Of a stretch of 64,000 bases of DNA, positions 36,225 through 51,428 are shown one piece after another (position 1 is the stretch's first letter; every line of letters begins with the position of its first letter). The position numbers and the translations under genes were made by a program. Under the pieces are notes generated by a model that was given only the letters and a program-made list of their open reading frames with translations, searched no databases and had not been told where the DNA came from. Location: positions 1-64,000 of the forward strand of contig JASANH010000224.1 in the NCBI GenBank assembly GCA_030248295.1, read 5' to 3'. Origin of the DNA: Mesodorylaimus sp. YZB2_4. Lineage: Eukaryota; Nematoda; Enoplea; Dorylaimida; Dorylaimidae.

Positions 36225-38281
36225 TTACACGAGGCCAGCGTCGGCCAGGTTAGCAGCTAATATGATGTCTAATGAGGCGTCCATGACGAACTTGATGTTA
36301 TTGGTGTCGGTAGCACATGTTTTGTGAGTGTAAATCAGCTTTTTCCTGTTATGATTCTTTTGATCGTATTGGGCTTCGACGAACCGTGCGCAGTCCTCGT
36401 ATGATTTGCCTCCTATGCATACAAATTATATCACAAAGAAATAAACACAAAAGAATGGTAAAAAAGGGGTCTTACCCGTATAGTCTGGGAAACATAAACT
36501 TAAGGGAAAGGTTTTCAATTTTTCCGCGAAAATATCTTTCTTGTTCAAAAATAGGATGAATGCCGACTCTCGAAACCAATGACAATTACAAACTGTTTCG
36601 AAAAGTTTCAGCGATTCTTGCATACGATTCTAGAAAATGGGGAAAAACTTGTTTTGATGGAAAGGTAGACTGTCTACGTCAATTACCATATTAGCATCTT
36701 CGAACAAAGTCTGATTATATTCGCTGAGGGACGCTACGAAGATGACGCTGTTGACCCCTTCGAAACAATGTATCCACTTTTTCCTCTCTGAGCGCTGTCC
36801 GCCGACGTCAATTAATCTAGAGTAGAGAGGTCAATGCGCTTGCGTCAAAGATTTCTTATTTTTTAAGGACAAGGCTTATTACTTGAGTGTAAGATTGTTC
36901 AAAGGGAACACGACTTCTACAATTCCGTAAGTACACTCCCGAGCTCTGAGCAGGTCGTCACAAGTCGGGACGTACGCTTTCTCCGAGATGCGATCCAATT
37001 CGTCAAAAAAGCTGAAAGTGGAAACCAACATCGAAATGGTGACTAGACAGAGAAGACCAGACGGTAAAATCGATGCGCAGAAGGTGTCTTATATGCCCCG
37101 TGTATGTTCTTATGAGTGCCTTAAGTGGGAGTAGACTGCACTAATTACCAACGAGACACAGAGTTATTATTGGGGCGTGGTCCGACTTGTGTCACCCGGA
37201 TGCATGTTTTCCCGTATCCTACTGGCGAAATGGCAACTTTTGTCTAGTTCGCGTCTGATTAGAGAGTGCGAGAAACTTCTGTACCACTCTATCAATTGCA
37301 CTCATACAGAATACCCCGAGGAAGTAAGACCAGCAACAGTCCTCCGTGCCCGAAATCTCGCGTTCCCTCGGCGCCCTCAGTCCTCTGTCAAGCAATCAGT
37401 TCCGCACCGCAAAGCGGAGAGACCAAACCAAGCAGAATTGATGGGCAAGGGAGCCAATTTGGGTCTCATAAATATTAAGAGCAAAATGGGACAAATACAG
37501 TATGTACGAGTTGGCAAGTAAAGTCATGTCCGATAAAATAATCTGACGCATTCGAAATCAGGTTCAGCTAAGGTCAGTCATTTAGCTTGTTAGCATATGT
37601 TAGAGAAAATGTCTGTTAACGATATTAGGCACAGTATACTCACTATTTTGCCGAGTCGCACAACTGATATTCGTTCGAACGCGCGAAACACTGCTGCACA
37701 CCCTGATCGGACCACAGTAGCTTTATGCTGGCCCATTCGTGGGATGTAATAGAAAATCCTGGTTTCCAATTTTCGTCCGCTTTTATAATAACTGCTGCTT
37801 CGGCCTGAAAAACAAGAGCGAACTGAAATGACGACTCAGGGAGCGGCAAAAACCAAATACCAATCTGGCTGGATTCTGGAAATCGATATTCAACTCCTTC
37901 ATAGCGATCAGAATTGTCGACATTGAGCTGAGAACATTTTGAGCAATTATCGATTTCTGACGTTCGATTTCTTCTTGTCGGAATCCTTTTCCTCGCAATA
38001 TCCTGCCAGAGGAGAGTTTCCAGTATGGATCATACATGAGTTTAGGCCTGACCTTACCTCATCTGCTTGACAATGGTCGACTTTCCGGATTCTCTGGCAC
38101 CTAAAAAAACACCAATTACATTTTCACCCACTCCAATTAGATGAAAAAGTCATGAAACCTGACCGAGTAAAAGTAGTTTCAAAATGGATGCATTCTTTTT
38201 GCGATCTTCTTTAATACTTTGTTCGATGAAACGATGTCTTCGCAAACTAGCATCACTAGCTCTTCCGATTGTGATCCCCAT
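36225..38281 (-). CDS. Heterotrimeric G-protein alpha subunit (paralogue B), P-loop Arg42
   Basis: Exons: 38281-38164, 38100-38058, 38002-37861, 37804-37644, 37011-36883, 36816-36687, 36629-36476, 36412-36225. Sum 1065 nt, 354 aa. Internal exon lengths (43, 142, 161, 129, 130, 154) equal those of paralogues A and C. Motifs: P-loop GARESGKST (residues 40-48), where the usual Gly42 is Arg; switch [13 protein letters not shown] with Arg and Thr kept; DVGGQR; LNKKD; TCATDT. N terminus MGITIG, with Gly2 as possible myristoylation site and no Cys3. The C terminus NLADAGLV resembles the Gi/o tail NLRxCGLx, but the toxin-target Cys is Ala. The first donor is GTCAGG, weaker than the others. Gly42 is the equivalent of Ras Gly12, where larger residues slow GTP hydrolysis, so this product may be poorly self-inactivating. 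Expression is unproven. Confidence 0.9.
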
Positions 38282-41200
38282 GACGTCCAGTGTCCTGCAG
38301 CAAGACATCAAAGTGGCCGTCTTCTAGTCAGAGAGTAAGATGGCTGCGCACTTGGGCGAGGGGAGAGAGCGAGGAGCACGGATGATCAGTCAACTAAAGA
38401 CAGTCGAGCATCGCCCGTGAGGCCATATAAAATCAATACAGTACGAGTATCACACCTGCCCGGCTTCTCTGTGATTAAGTCGAGAGGATGTGTCCTCGTC
38501 TGGCTAATGAATATGAGCGAGAAGAGCTCTAGTCAACTTGCCGCCCCTTATACCCGACTAAAGGAGAACAAATTATGTGCTGTTTCTAAATTTTCGAACA
38601 ACATTGTCCGGCCTAGTTGCTGTTAAACGCATCCGAATTGAAACACCTCGTCGTTGAATTAAAAATGAGGGTCAGTAAGTCAAAGGTCCTCGGTCAAAAT
38701 AGAAAATTACTCAATATGTCGAAAGGATGGCCAGACAAGGAAGCTTGAAGAAATGCTTTTTCAAACAACATTATTAACCGCGAAAACGTGTTAAAATAAA
38801 TTTTGAAAAGTATTATCTTTCCAATTTTGCAAGGAGCGTCGAAAAGTCGAGGAGTTTAAGACACGATATTGCGAAGGCCCTTTCTCTTCAGAGATCGTAG
38901 AACATTTGACCATCGCTCTAACGATGTGACAGGCGGTCAAAGGTGGCCGTAATCTTGCACCAGTTTTTACATGAAGCCATCAAAGTTCATTATTTTTGCA
39001 AAGGACTGTTGGGGTCAGCACCCGCTTTGTAGTCTTCCACGGGCTTATTTGCACTAGGAAGCCTTTGAGTTTAACCTAATGCAGATGAGGCTGCCATCTG
39101 CATGAGATAAGCTTTTCTCGCGTATGCCAATCGGTGGGATCAGGAGCAGCGGTGGCTCATTGTCAGTTGGTGGAGTCGGCTGCTTGGGCCAGTTACCGTG
39201 ACTGGGAGGCTGCCTTGGAACGGCAATTGACGCAGTCAGTCCGTCTCTGACCCCGCACGCGTGATTATGAGCTACTCACCACACACCGTTGAGCGGCGGA
39301 TGTAAAACGAGTAGAACCAGGAAATGGAACTCCAGCCTCACTTCTCGCCCGTTATCAGACTGGGATGCTGGTGCTGGCGCAGGACGCTCGGCGGAGGTGC
39401 TCCCAGTGAAGACGTCAGAGGGGAGCTGTCGTGACTTGGCCGCATCACGTCCTCTCTTATCACGGCTGCTCTTTTTACCGCGGGCTAGGGGGCTTGTTAG
39501 TGGTCCCTCTCTTGCCATCGAATAGGGTCTATCCAGGATGGCGGATCCCAAAGACAAGAGCGTATGTTACTCTGCGATGTCAGTGGTCACCCCCTGAGCC
39601 CAACCAAGCTGCATTAGAGCCTAGATTCGAGAGCATACCGCATCATAAGACCTCGCTTCTCGCCTATCGACCCTGGAGGGATAAGGGTGAGCCGCGCTCT
39701 ACCAGGCGCGCGTAGTAATGACAAGTTCTCCGCGCTCTCTGACGGCCGAAATTGAACCCTGGCAGACCAGTTTCCAGCTCTTCCAAGTAAAATGTGCCAG
39801 ACGCCTTAGGCCTCTGATAGCTAACGCGGTGCCTATCATGACTGCTGGCCAGCTATAGGCAAAGCGGGCTGGATGACTCCTGTAACACAGGCTTTGGAGC
39901 CGGCAATGTTTTTTTCAGTGATCGGGTCCGAATCAGTGGAACAGAATAGGGTAGAGAACCTGGCCACCAAGGTGGTCTCTCCTTTATCTTTCAGCATTCT
40001 GTGGCTTGTTCACCTCCCGTACTGCTTGGTAGAGAGCGGCTTGGTTAGTCAAAGGTTCGAGCAAGGTGATGGCGGCCAGAAAACCTCATACCAGAGCATA
40101 GATCACTCACCAATGAGGAGCTGAAGGTGGCGGCCGCAACACAGGTTGGGCAGCAAAAGGCAAAAGCAGAAAGAAAACCACAAAAATGAAAAACCTTCTA
40201 TCATACAGCACATGCACTCTCCCCCCCCTCAAACGCGACACTGTCTCCACTTCCGGAAGAAATATAAACGGGCCTCTCAAGCCACCAAAAACGGCAGACA
40301 TACCTATGTTCTTGTTTTCCTTAATTCAAATTTCCATACTGATGGCAGATAGACCTCGCGACACTAATAAGCTATGTACTTGCTAACGGAACTTTCATAA
40401 TGAGCCCGGAGCGAATGTCCCCGAGCAAGCCCACTTTCGATTCTGGCTCACAGGCCTGTGTCGTCGATGAGGGGTTAGAACAAAGGGTGTTTTTTTTGCG
40501 ACAATGCTCTCGATCCTTCCTTGGCTAACTTACCTGGGATTACAAAAAATCTCTGCGCTCGCCTTATCCAATATGCATCGGAGATTAGGGTCCAATTAGC
40601 CAACATCGCATCGCCTACTCTTTCACTTCGACACTAAGCATTGTCAGGAGAAGTCCTCGCACAATGTGCATGCTTATGTGCTACCATCCGCAGTTATGAG
40701 ATTTAAAAGGGGCACATTACAGACAAATGATTTACTCTGCCGAGTGTCGAACACTAAGCGCGTATCGAGAGCGAAGGATGGCCGTGGGCTCCTAGGCATC
40801 TGCAAATTCATACACGAGGTCGCTTGATCATAAAGCACCCATTCGACTGCCTCTGCCAAGATGAACGTTGAACGAAGCACCAGGAAGCCTGGGACAAAAG
40901 ACACAGTGCGATTGGCTGGGTTGGTAAAGACAGCACGGACGATCAGATCAGAGATCTCATTGATGGATGTGATTAATTGATGGATGGGACTAACAAAGCT
41001 GAATTAGGACTGACCCTTTATTACGGCTTGCGGCACCGAGCAAGTAAATAAATTTCCGTCGTCACCTGCTCAAGAGTCAAGACCAACCACGTAGACTCGA
41101 CCAGAGGTCTTCAGCTCGGAGCCAGTTAATACGCGTTGCAGATGCAGCAAGCGGCTCTCGACTACAGTGCTCCATGCCCACCTCAACTGCAGCACACCTC

Positions 41201-41680
41201 CATCTGTTCCATGCCAGCCATACCCTAAGGTCCATGGACCATGCTCCCATAGCAGACCCTTCTAGGTACACATATGCACCACCCTGGCGCCTGATACCGT
41301 CCGTCGACCGTAAATTCCTTCAACGCCCATGCACAGACAGTAGTGACCACAGGTTTAGTTCATTATCGTCCTCGTACATCAATATACAAACCCCATCTTA
41401 ACATCCAAATGGTAAGCACTACCTACAGCATCAGAACCGAGTACATTACTTGGCATCACAAAACTTACACTCCAAACAATCCATTTCCCAATGCTGCAAA
41501 CTCAGTGTACAAAAAAGGATCCTCTCTGGGCATTAGATAATCAGTCAAAGCGACCATTGCACATCGTGACGCAGTCCATTCCATCAAGTCACTGAAACTG
41601 ATACACTAGTCAGTAAATACGTACAAAACAGTCGCCTTTCCGAAATTCAAAGCGACAATCCAGTCCCCGATTCATTGAGT
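38282..41680. other. Gene-poor 3.4-kb stretch
   Basis: No supported exon. At 39145-39240 a GTGGCTCATTGTCAGTTGG-type block looks like the start of a tRNA-derived repeat, and 39830-39875 carries GGCAAAGCGGGCTGG, similar to the end of the GC-rich repeat at 24.9 and 31.3 kb. The rest is unremarkable. Confidence 0.4.
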
Positions 41681-44049
41681 CTAAAACTGTTGGCCGAATC
41701 CCGCTGACGAATTCCCCAGCGTCCCTTGCTGAGACCATCCGCCGCGCGGCACCTGCTGCTGCTGCAACTGCATCATTTCCTGGCCGTTCATTGCATACGG
41801 ATTTGCATAATTAGGCAAAGTAGGCGGTGGGTGATGCCAAGCCCCCAACGCCGAACTTCGGTTTACCATATTATAATAATGCGATGGCTGCAACTGTTGC
41901 TGGGGCTGCGGTACCTGATGATGAACGGAAGTATATTGCTGCTGTTGCATGAAGTAAGGCTGCGCCAAGGTCGAACGTGTGGAAGCCGAATATTGCACAC
42001 CACTCGATGCATACATATTCGAGTGGGAAACAGGTACCGGAACATTGGCTACAGGTTTAGCTTGTTCCAAATTCGAGGCCCGATTGACGGCCTGACGATC
42101 GCACTCCAGATCGTCTAGGGCTTTCATGAAATCTGGCGTCAATGCAGCGTCGAGATCTTTAGGCAGAGAGCGAATAAATTCTTCTTCGATATCCCTCGGC
42201 AGATCAGTGATAGGACCACGTAACGACGTTAATGCGGGGGTCATATGAGATTGCTGATTGACCGACGATCCTGACGCGCTCACTGCAGCTTGCTGAATGG
42301 CTGGGCCAGCCGTGATCGCTGCATCGAAGTTGAAGTGCGAAGCAATGGCCGTATTGTTGGTCGCTATTGGATAAGCTGGCATCTGCGAATTTGATCGCAC
42401 CATATTGGGTCGTTTAGGCGCCGCTTGACCGAGTGGAGGGGCTGGTAGTTGAAAAGTTTCGATAAAAACGCTAGCATTCTTTTCGACTGATGGTGGCTTC
42501 GTGTCGACGGGGGGAACGCTAAGCTTGGCGTTCTTCGCTGCCGCACAATACCCGCTTTCAACGCCGAACGCGTCCGGACTGTCGCACGAGAACCCGCCAT
42601 CACTAGGTGTTCCCAAGTAATACTCGTCATCCGATCGTCGTTTACGAGACTAAAACAGGAACGTTGAATACAATAGATACACCCAGAGCACCTGTAGAAA
42701 CTGAGAATCAATCAGCACTGATTAAACAAAGTCAAGAGGAATAAAAGTGCGTTTTGACGCCTCCTAAAAGTCCAGTTGACTTTTTCTAAGCCCATTCATG
42801 CAAGAAACGTGTCCCCTTCATTGCAATGAAGGAGTTAGAAATTATATTCCATCGTCCGTCCGTGAAAACAACCAACTGTTTTGCATTGTTTGACTGATTT
42901 ATTCTGTGCATGCAGCAGGCATGTTTTTGCACTGCCCTTTACTATTAGTGAAAAATGTTCGCCGAATAGTTTTGTCCTTCGCTCATGGCCCAAGGACAAG
43001 GCATCGCCTAGTCCTTCTGTCCCTAAGCCTTTCCTAGTTATACTGTCTGGCCAGTATGCTTTCCTGGACGGCACAGCAATTCGGGGGTGTTGTAGACAAC
43101 TTGTTCGCTTGCCCTCTGCTCACAGGTCTGACCTCGCCGATTCTTCCACCAGCAACGCATTTATACAATGGCCATCCGGCAAGCCATACAATGAATCAAC
43201 AATCGAAAACTGGCGGCATTTCGCTCGCTCGGGCGCCGAGTTCAATTTAGAGCAAACGGCCGCCTCACGCCGATCCTCAGTCATCCAGAGAAAACGGGCC
43301 GCCGTCTTCCCATGGCCCGTTACTATACGACGAAACCGAACAGGGTGCGAGAAGGCAGTTCCCATTCTAAATGCAATAAATGATACGGACTATAGGCTGC
43401 TCTCGCCACCCAGCACCACATCGCCCAGACTAAACCATGTGGCAAACTAAGGACGACCTAACATATGCCTAGTCTACACCCAGCAAACACAGTGACGCAG
43501 GGCCAGCTGCTTCGATAGCGACCCACGAAAAGTAAAGCTTCTATTATTCAAAATACCGGCCGAAGAAACGACTCAGAACACAGTAAATTGTCATTCACTG
43601 CAATCAAATCGAATTCGGATAATCGCGCAAGAAACATCACTGGGTATCTCTCAGTCCAGTCAGTACTCGAAGCGCAAACGCGAAACCCTTACCGGTTCCA
43701 AAGACGAATCAGAAATCATCGACGAGTTTTTGCCATTTTTTAACGCTGTCTGCTGTTGTTGTTCGATCTTTTTCATCCGTGATTCAATAATTTTCAATCT
43801 AATTTCATTAATTTCATTCTGCTCTTTTTGTCGTTTGCCTTCGCTGTCTAAATCGCGCTGCCGAAATTGTTCAGCCTTTTTCGCAGCTTGACGACGCCAT
43901 CCTTGTAACATTCGTTCTAACCCGCTCAGTTCTGGCGTAACTCCACTGATACTCTTGTTCGGCGATAATCCTGCAGGACTCCCACGAGCTGGTGAAGGTA
44001 ATGAATGCGGTTGCGTCGAGGCGATGTTGGAACCGTTCAAAATTACCAT
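41681..44049 (-). CDS. Gln-rich protein with a basic helical N-terminal region
   Basis: Two exons fit in phase: 44049-43693 (119 codons, donor CCG|GTAAGG) and 42649-41681 (acceptor TTTTAG), giving 441 aa. Residues ~1-45 are Ser/Pro-rich. About 50-105 form a long charged helix (MLQGWRRQAAKKAEQFRQRD onward, then KIIESRMKKIEQQQQ). A basic KRRSDDEYY segment follows at the exon junction, possibly a nuclear signal. The C-terminal ~200 residues are rich in Gln, Tyr, Pro and Met, with an acidic-hydrophobic patch (IEEEFIRSLPKDLDAALTPD). A TTTTTAG site 43 nt before the ATG could receive a splice leader. Composition suggests a nuclear coactivator; a Notch coactivator of the Mastermind/LAG-3 type would have this layout, but I see no sequence proof. 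The 1043-nt intron contains nothing convincing. Confidence 0.65.
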
Positions 44050-44786
44050 ATTTCGTTCCCGCAAGAAGCCCCCTAAAAACCACACCAACCTTCTCCAACA
44101 GGCCTACAGTACATATATACCTATTTCTACAAGACAAATTTTTCGAACATCAGCTTACCGCAAAGTATGCCGATACTATCCTACCCGGCAAACGACAGAT
44201 TTATTTCCAAAAATATACAGTATTTGTTCTTCGCAGACAAAACAAAGGATTCATGGATCCGCCCGTCTGGCTGGCCAGCTGTCATCGCATGGGACCGAGC
44301 GCCAGTATTTCTCACCCGCTGAATCATTCAAACTGATGTTACTTTGAGCTTTAGAGATTTGTTTAACCCGTATTCTAATATACTGTACAGATACTGAAGA
44401 GTTGTTACCTCGATTTCACAACTGTCTTGACAAAACATAAGCTAAATATCCAAATTTTGAAGGTGACAGAAAAGCAAGGCGAGGGACACTCATCCTGATC
44501 TTCAGGTTATATTCTGTTCAGCGCAATTTACCATGAAACTCAAATCGATGGGATAACTACAGTATTTCATGTCTCGCAAAGACAAATTGCCGGAATATGC
44601 TTTCGTGACATTTATTAGATGAAGTCATAAATACCATATAGGGCAAAATTTACTTGAGAAAACAAAAAATTATTGTTCATGACGCACCTCATGAAATAGT
44701 TAGCCACCCAAATATCCCAAATAGTTGAAAAAGCAAAAAATGGAAGCCATTATCACTTCATTATCATCTCCCGATCGTCACTGTCT
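44050..44786. other. Spacer between Gln-rich gene and tubulin gene
   Basis: About 740 bp, AT-rich, with no supported feature. It contains the upstream region of the Gln-rich gene and the 3' flank of tubulin gene 1. Confidence 0.4.
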
Positions 44787-47033
<2,247 letters not shown>

Positions 47034-48187
47034 TTTGATACTTTTCTTCGAAAATAGGAGTATAAGAAAGAGTCTTTGATATTCAAACGGAAATCAATCT
47101 GAACCGAACCGACCGAATCGTCCCAAAACTTTTCGATGAATGACGCCGCTTTGAATACGGCGAAAGAAAACGACTTGATTCATCCAGCGCATTAGAGGGT
47201 TGAATTTGCAATAAGCAGCTTTGCTATAAGAGTTTGGTCTTGAAAGGAATTTTTTGAGAGCGCCAAATTTAAAATTGAAAAAGGGTGTCAACGCGACTTT
47301 TTCAAGTAGGCAGGCAGTTGTGCCATCCATATTTGCTGTTTCATGTTTTAATGCGAAATGCAAAACGTAGCATGTATTTAGGCATCAAAGGCGTGGCATG
47401 GATGTTTGTATGGGCGTGGGATGGAATTTGTAATAAGGATCTTTGCAGTGAGAAAATGTGTTGAATTGTGTTTGAATTTGTTAGGTCATATAGTTAGGCC
47501 TTACGTTATTCGTGCGCCTGGTGCAACTATTATGGCGACTTAGAAAAACTACCGGTTTTTTGTTAGTCCCTTCCCCTCCCTTTTTCCGCCCGCCATAGGT
47601 TGCATGTTTGGAACCTTGAAATCCTTGGCTCATCCGAGAAGGCAGTGCAGTGCATTGATAAGTGCAACTAAGATAATTTGTGAAGTATGTAAATGTCATA
47701 TGAACACCTGGCCGACCTGCCAGGTCTGGCGCCGGCCAGACGGAACCATCATCGTCCCAATATACGTCTTTCTGCGGATATTACCAGTATTTGTGCCTGT
47801 TTTTGCAGACCTTTATCTGATCGTGAGTTTCAGGACGGGGCTCGGAGAGAGTGGGGTTTCGACGTTTCTGCACCTATTACATCTCCACCGAACGATAAGA
47901 CCTTGGCCATCGGTTTCTACAAGTATGCAGGCACTAAAAACAAACACAGCCACCTCATAAGAACCCAGTCACTTGCCGTAAACTCTCGCTGGAAAACTCT
48001 CCTCGGATACGGCCTCTGATCAACTTCCAAACAAAACCTACCAGCAAAGAGTCCAATAGCCTGTTTTATAGTCACTAGTGGAATGAATAATCAGAAGAAA
48101 TTACTTGGGGCTCATTAGATAACTTTCGGGATCATGTTTTTCATGGTTCAATCGCCCGGTCGTCACCTTTCACACGGTGCCAACATG
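47034..48187. other. Upstream region of tubulin gene 1, nothing recognised
   Basis: No exon, RNA gene or clear repeat. A promoter for the minus-strand tubulin gene is expected here but I cannot point to specific elements. Confidence 0.4.
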
Positions 48188-48189
48188 TA

Positions 48190-48726
48190 CAGTCGAGTCC
48201 GCTTATCGTTGGTATCACCAGCTTCGGACGCAAAGAAAATGTGACAATATCCGGACTGTGACTTAAGCCGAAGTACACACTAACATGGCCAAAACTTTAC
48301 TTTTATGAGTTTTATCGACATCTAAGACCATTTTCGTGCGTAGTCTTAACCTTTTGAACGACGAAACGCTTTTTAGACAGTGTTTTGTAATCAAAGAAGT
48401 CAAAATTATGAGGATCAGTCAAATCAAAGCTGAAGCATGAGGTGTCATGCGCCTTCATGGCAGCGTTTTCTTGCGAGAAATCCTAGTTTTTGACGATTTT
48501 GCGCTTGTTTCAGACTGCCAAGAGTGTAAATGTGACTCTTTTTTAATACTTATACCGCCTGGCCAAGAAATTTCTGTGACAATAAGCGGACTAAGCCAAA
48601 TTCAGTGTGATAATAAGCGAGCTCAAAATACACACAAAGTATAAGGGAAAAATTCGGGACTTTGACAGCCTGTGATAATAAGTGTACTGTGACATTATCC
48701 GGTGTGACTATACGTGGACTCGACTG
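48190..48726 (+). mobile_element. MITE with CAGTCGAGTCC inverted repeats, copy 1
   Basis: Starts CAGTCGAGTCCGCTTAT and ends GTGGACTCGACTG. The outer 11 bp are perfect inverted repeats. TA dinucleotides flank it exactly at 48188-48189 and 48727-48728, the target duplication of Tc1/mariner-type transposons. The CAGTCGA...CTTAT end resembles pogo/Tigger-type ends. It is 537 bp with no transposase frame. A related copy is at 57119-57629 in the same orientation. Confidence 0.8.
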
Positions 48727-48728
48727 TA

Positions 48729-51122
48729 TTTCACTACATAATTCCAGGTGACATATTGTCAACTACAGTAATTCTCGTCCACCAGTTCGCCTGGCGCTTA
48801 TTGGCATGAGGAGGAGTACCCTCTTGGCCGTGGTCGGCTAAAATGCTGTTTTACCCCTGCACAGTAGGTATATGTTTTATCCCCTTCTGTCTGGAACCCA
48901 TGGAAAAGAACCCTAACCCTGCTGTCTGATAAAAAAGCATGTTAACCCCTAAGAAAAAAGAATGAGTCATCGTTAGCAAATAGAATGTTCGAAAGTCTTT
49001 TGTAAAAAAGCAGTTAAAAGTAGTCTGCCCCAAAAAATATCCAAATTAACAGATTGCGGGAAAATGAGTACATGTGCAAATCACCCCATGGTCCACCCCT
49101 CGGAGCATGAAGCTAGCCCAAACTTGCTGTCTAGCTGCTTATCAGTTTTTGGCCCTGGAATAAATAGCAAATACTGTAGTGTGTGTCTGCCTCGTTGATC
49201 TGTCACTCCCTGCTAAATCAGGTGTGGCGGGGTGGAATCCCATCAATTGAATATCTTCCTTCTCAGACGGCAAATGAAAGTGTATCTCGCCGGCAGGGCA
49301 TGTTTTCGAGACGATATTAAAAACAGATAAGTCAGAGCTATGTGAGAGCTGGCGTACATTCCGCGATTCTATGTTATATCATTGGCCGTGTCAGCCGTAA
49401 ACGTGAATTAGACCAGACAATATATCAACATATACGACCACCCAAACAGCTTTCTCAAACAAATCTGTCTAAAGTTTGACAGCGGACCTAGATTCGCCAT
49501 CGGTCCCCACGCCATGATCAATATTCACAATTCGCTCACGGCCAGGCCAGCAAATAAAAAACAGGCCTCGGGCGATTTCCATTCCTCGATCATTGCTCAT
49601 CAGGAAGCAATTCGTTACATTTTTTAAGCTTAACGTTATAAGCAATTCCAAGGACGTGCGCCAGTGTCCACAAGTTTTTATCATCTTTTGTCGACTGACA
49701 CCCACGCACCGCCAACACAAGTAATGATCTACGTTGGCTGCCGGTAGGTTAAGCTTATTCAAGCAAGCTGAGGATGTGATTGCAGGCCAATCACATTATT
49801 AATTTATGGCGAGGTGGGAGGACTCCGAGAAAGTGGTCAATAGAAGACACGAAGACCATCTCCGTAGTAACCCTCTGCTTATAGATACTGTGAGCACAAT
49901 GAGCACTTATTATTGTGGAGGAGTAGGCGTCTTTCTCAACTGGTTATGTGTCAAGAAACAGCATTGATATAAACCGATTTCTCAGTTTAGTTGGACGTCG
50001 ATAGCTTCCGCCCATGCCATCCACTACCAAGCGAGCATGTCCCGTGAAAAGTGCGGGCTGGATCTCCTCGGTTGACGAAATTGCTTACGTCGCATTTGCT
50101 AGTTCCATAGGAAAAATTATACAAATATTGAACCCGCCAGAATACTTTCACTCAACAAATACTGCGAGCTTATCAAGCCAAGTGTTGCTGGATTCAAAAC
50201 TTGCGCAATCATACTCCGTTGTGGCACTTGTTTTCGGCGATTCTTGACGCAACCTTAAAAGGGTCGTGCATAGTCACTAATTTCCTATCATAGAATCAGT
50301 TTTGAAAACCTCGAATAACCTTGATATCTTTTCTCGTCGTCTTTTAAACTCCTCGTATTTCTTCGCCTCAAACGAAGCCGTGCAAGTTGATGGGATTTTC
50401 TCATCAGCTTGCTATCTCACCCAGGATCCATCTCGACTTTGATTGAAACTATCCCGGTGACGACACAAGCTCACGTCTGCCATTCTCTACCAGTAGCACA
50501 AAGCGGATGGTTTTATGCGATTATGAGATCTAAGGAAACGAGGAAGGATTTTACGGATGGCAGTAAATAGAAGATAGGAAATGGAAGAAGCCAAGGTCGC
50601 AACCTACGGCGTGCTGCAGCGAGTAGTTTTTGGCTCATGCCGATTCTGTCTCCTACGCCTTCCGTTAAATCTTGTAGGAACATACTCTCCATGTGACGCA
50701 AGACAAAAGAGAGTTACCTGCTGGGGGCTCTTCAGGTGGTTTACTCTTCGGTTTACCTTATAAGACTTTGATGATCAGTGTTGAACAAATGATGGAAGTT
50801 TGCCTAGCTGGTGTGGCAACCTCTTGAGAAGTTGTGTAGGTATCCCGCACAGAAATGTGGGATGCATTGATCGACTGAAATTGATGTGGCGCGTAGTAAC
50901 CAACAAAATATAACGGCCTCAGAAATATGATGACCTTCAATACCTAGCTGATGTCGCGTTTGTTTTCGCATGGTATCGCCTACAATACCAGTAGCTGACT
51001 GTGCATATATACTGTGTATTACCAAGCCATAAGGGCAAGCCATAATCTTTCAAAGTTCGCTCAGCACAGTCCATAAGATCAGACCGGATGACATAACTGC
51101 CTTACCTTTCAGATCCCTGACC
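48729..51122. other. Gene-free 2.4-kb stretch
   Basis: No supported exon or RNA gene. The 49469-49762 and 50014-50247 open frames show no family motifs or splice-bounded exons. Confidence 0.4.
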
Positions 51123-51428
51123 ATGCGCTTGATTGTTACGCTCCTATCATTCTCTGTGCTTCTCTATCAACTGGATCGATCGATGAGTCAGCGATACGAT
51201 GTCGATGTGTATCCAGTAATAGAATTGGAAGAAAACGAACCCATTGACGGCATTATTATCGAAAGATTGAAAAAGTCACGTGACAGGTATCGAATGCAGA
51301 ACATACGAAACTTCAGAAAACGGCCAAACGCGGATGGAAAATACTTCACGACTTTCGGATCAAAGATCAAATGGCGTGGCTTTGGAAATAGGAGTCGTGG
51401 CCGAGACTGGGCAAAGAACTTGCAATGA
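51123..51428 (+). CDS. Small secreted basic protein, possible peptide precursor
   Basis: 101 codons from ATG 51123 to TGA. The first ~22 residues (MRLIVTLLSFSVLLYQLDRS) form a signal peptide. The rest is highly charged, with dibasic sites (LKKSR, RKR) and ends in WRGFGNRSRGRDWAKNLQ. CTTTCAG lies about 10 nt upstream of the ATG and would serve as a trans- or cis-splice acceptor. There are no Cys residues in the mature part. No family is recognised; a neuropeptide-like precursor or a cuticle/antimicrobial peptide are options. Support is the signal peptide plus the well-placed acceptor. Confidence 0.45.
   Translation: MRLIVTLLSFSVLLYQLDRSMSQRYDVDVYPVIELEENEPIDGIIIERLKKSRDRYRMQNIRNFRKRPNADGKYFTTFGSKIKWRGFGNRSRGRDWAKNLQ

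Noticed and set aside
41726-42118. 130-codon His/Leu/Arg-rich plus-strand frame
   Set aside because: Antisense shadow of the Gln-rich exon.
42881-43450. 189-codon plus-strand frame inside the intron of the Gln-rich gene
   Set aside because: Low-complexity-free but with no known motif, no signal and no splice context. Likely a chance frame.
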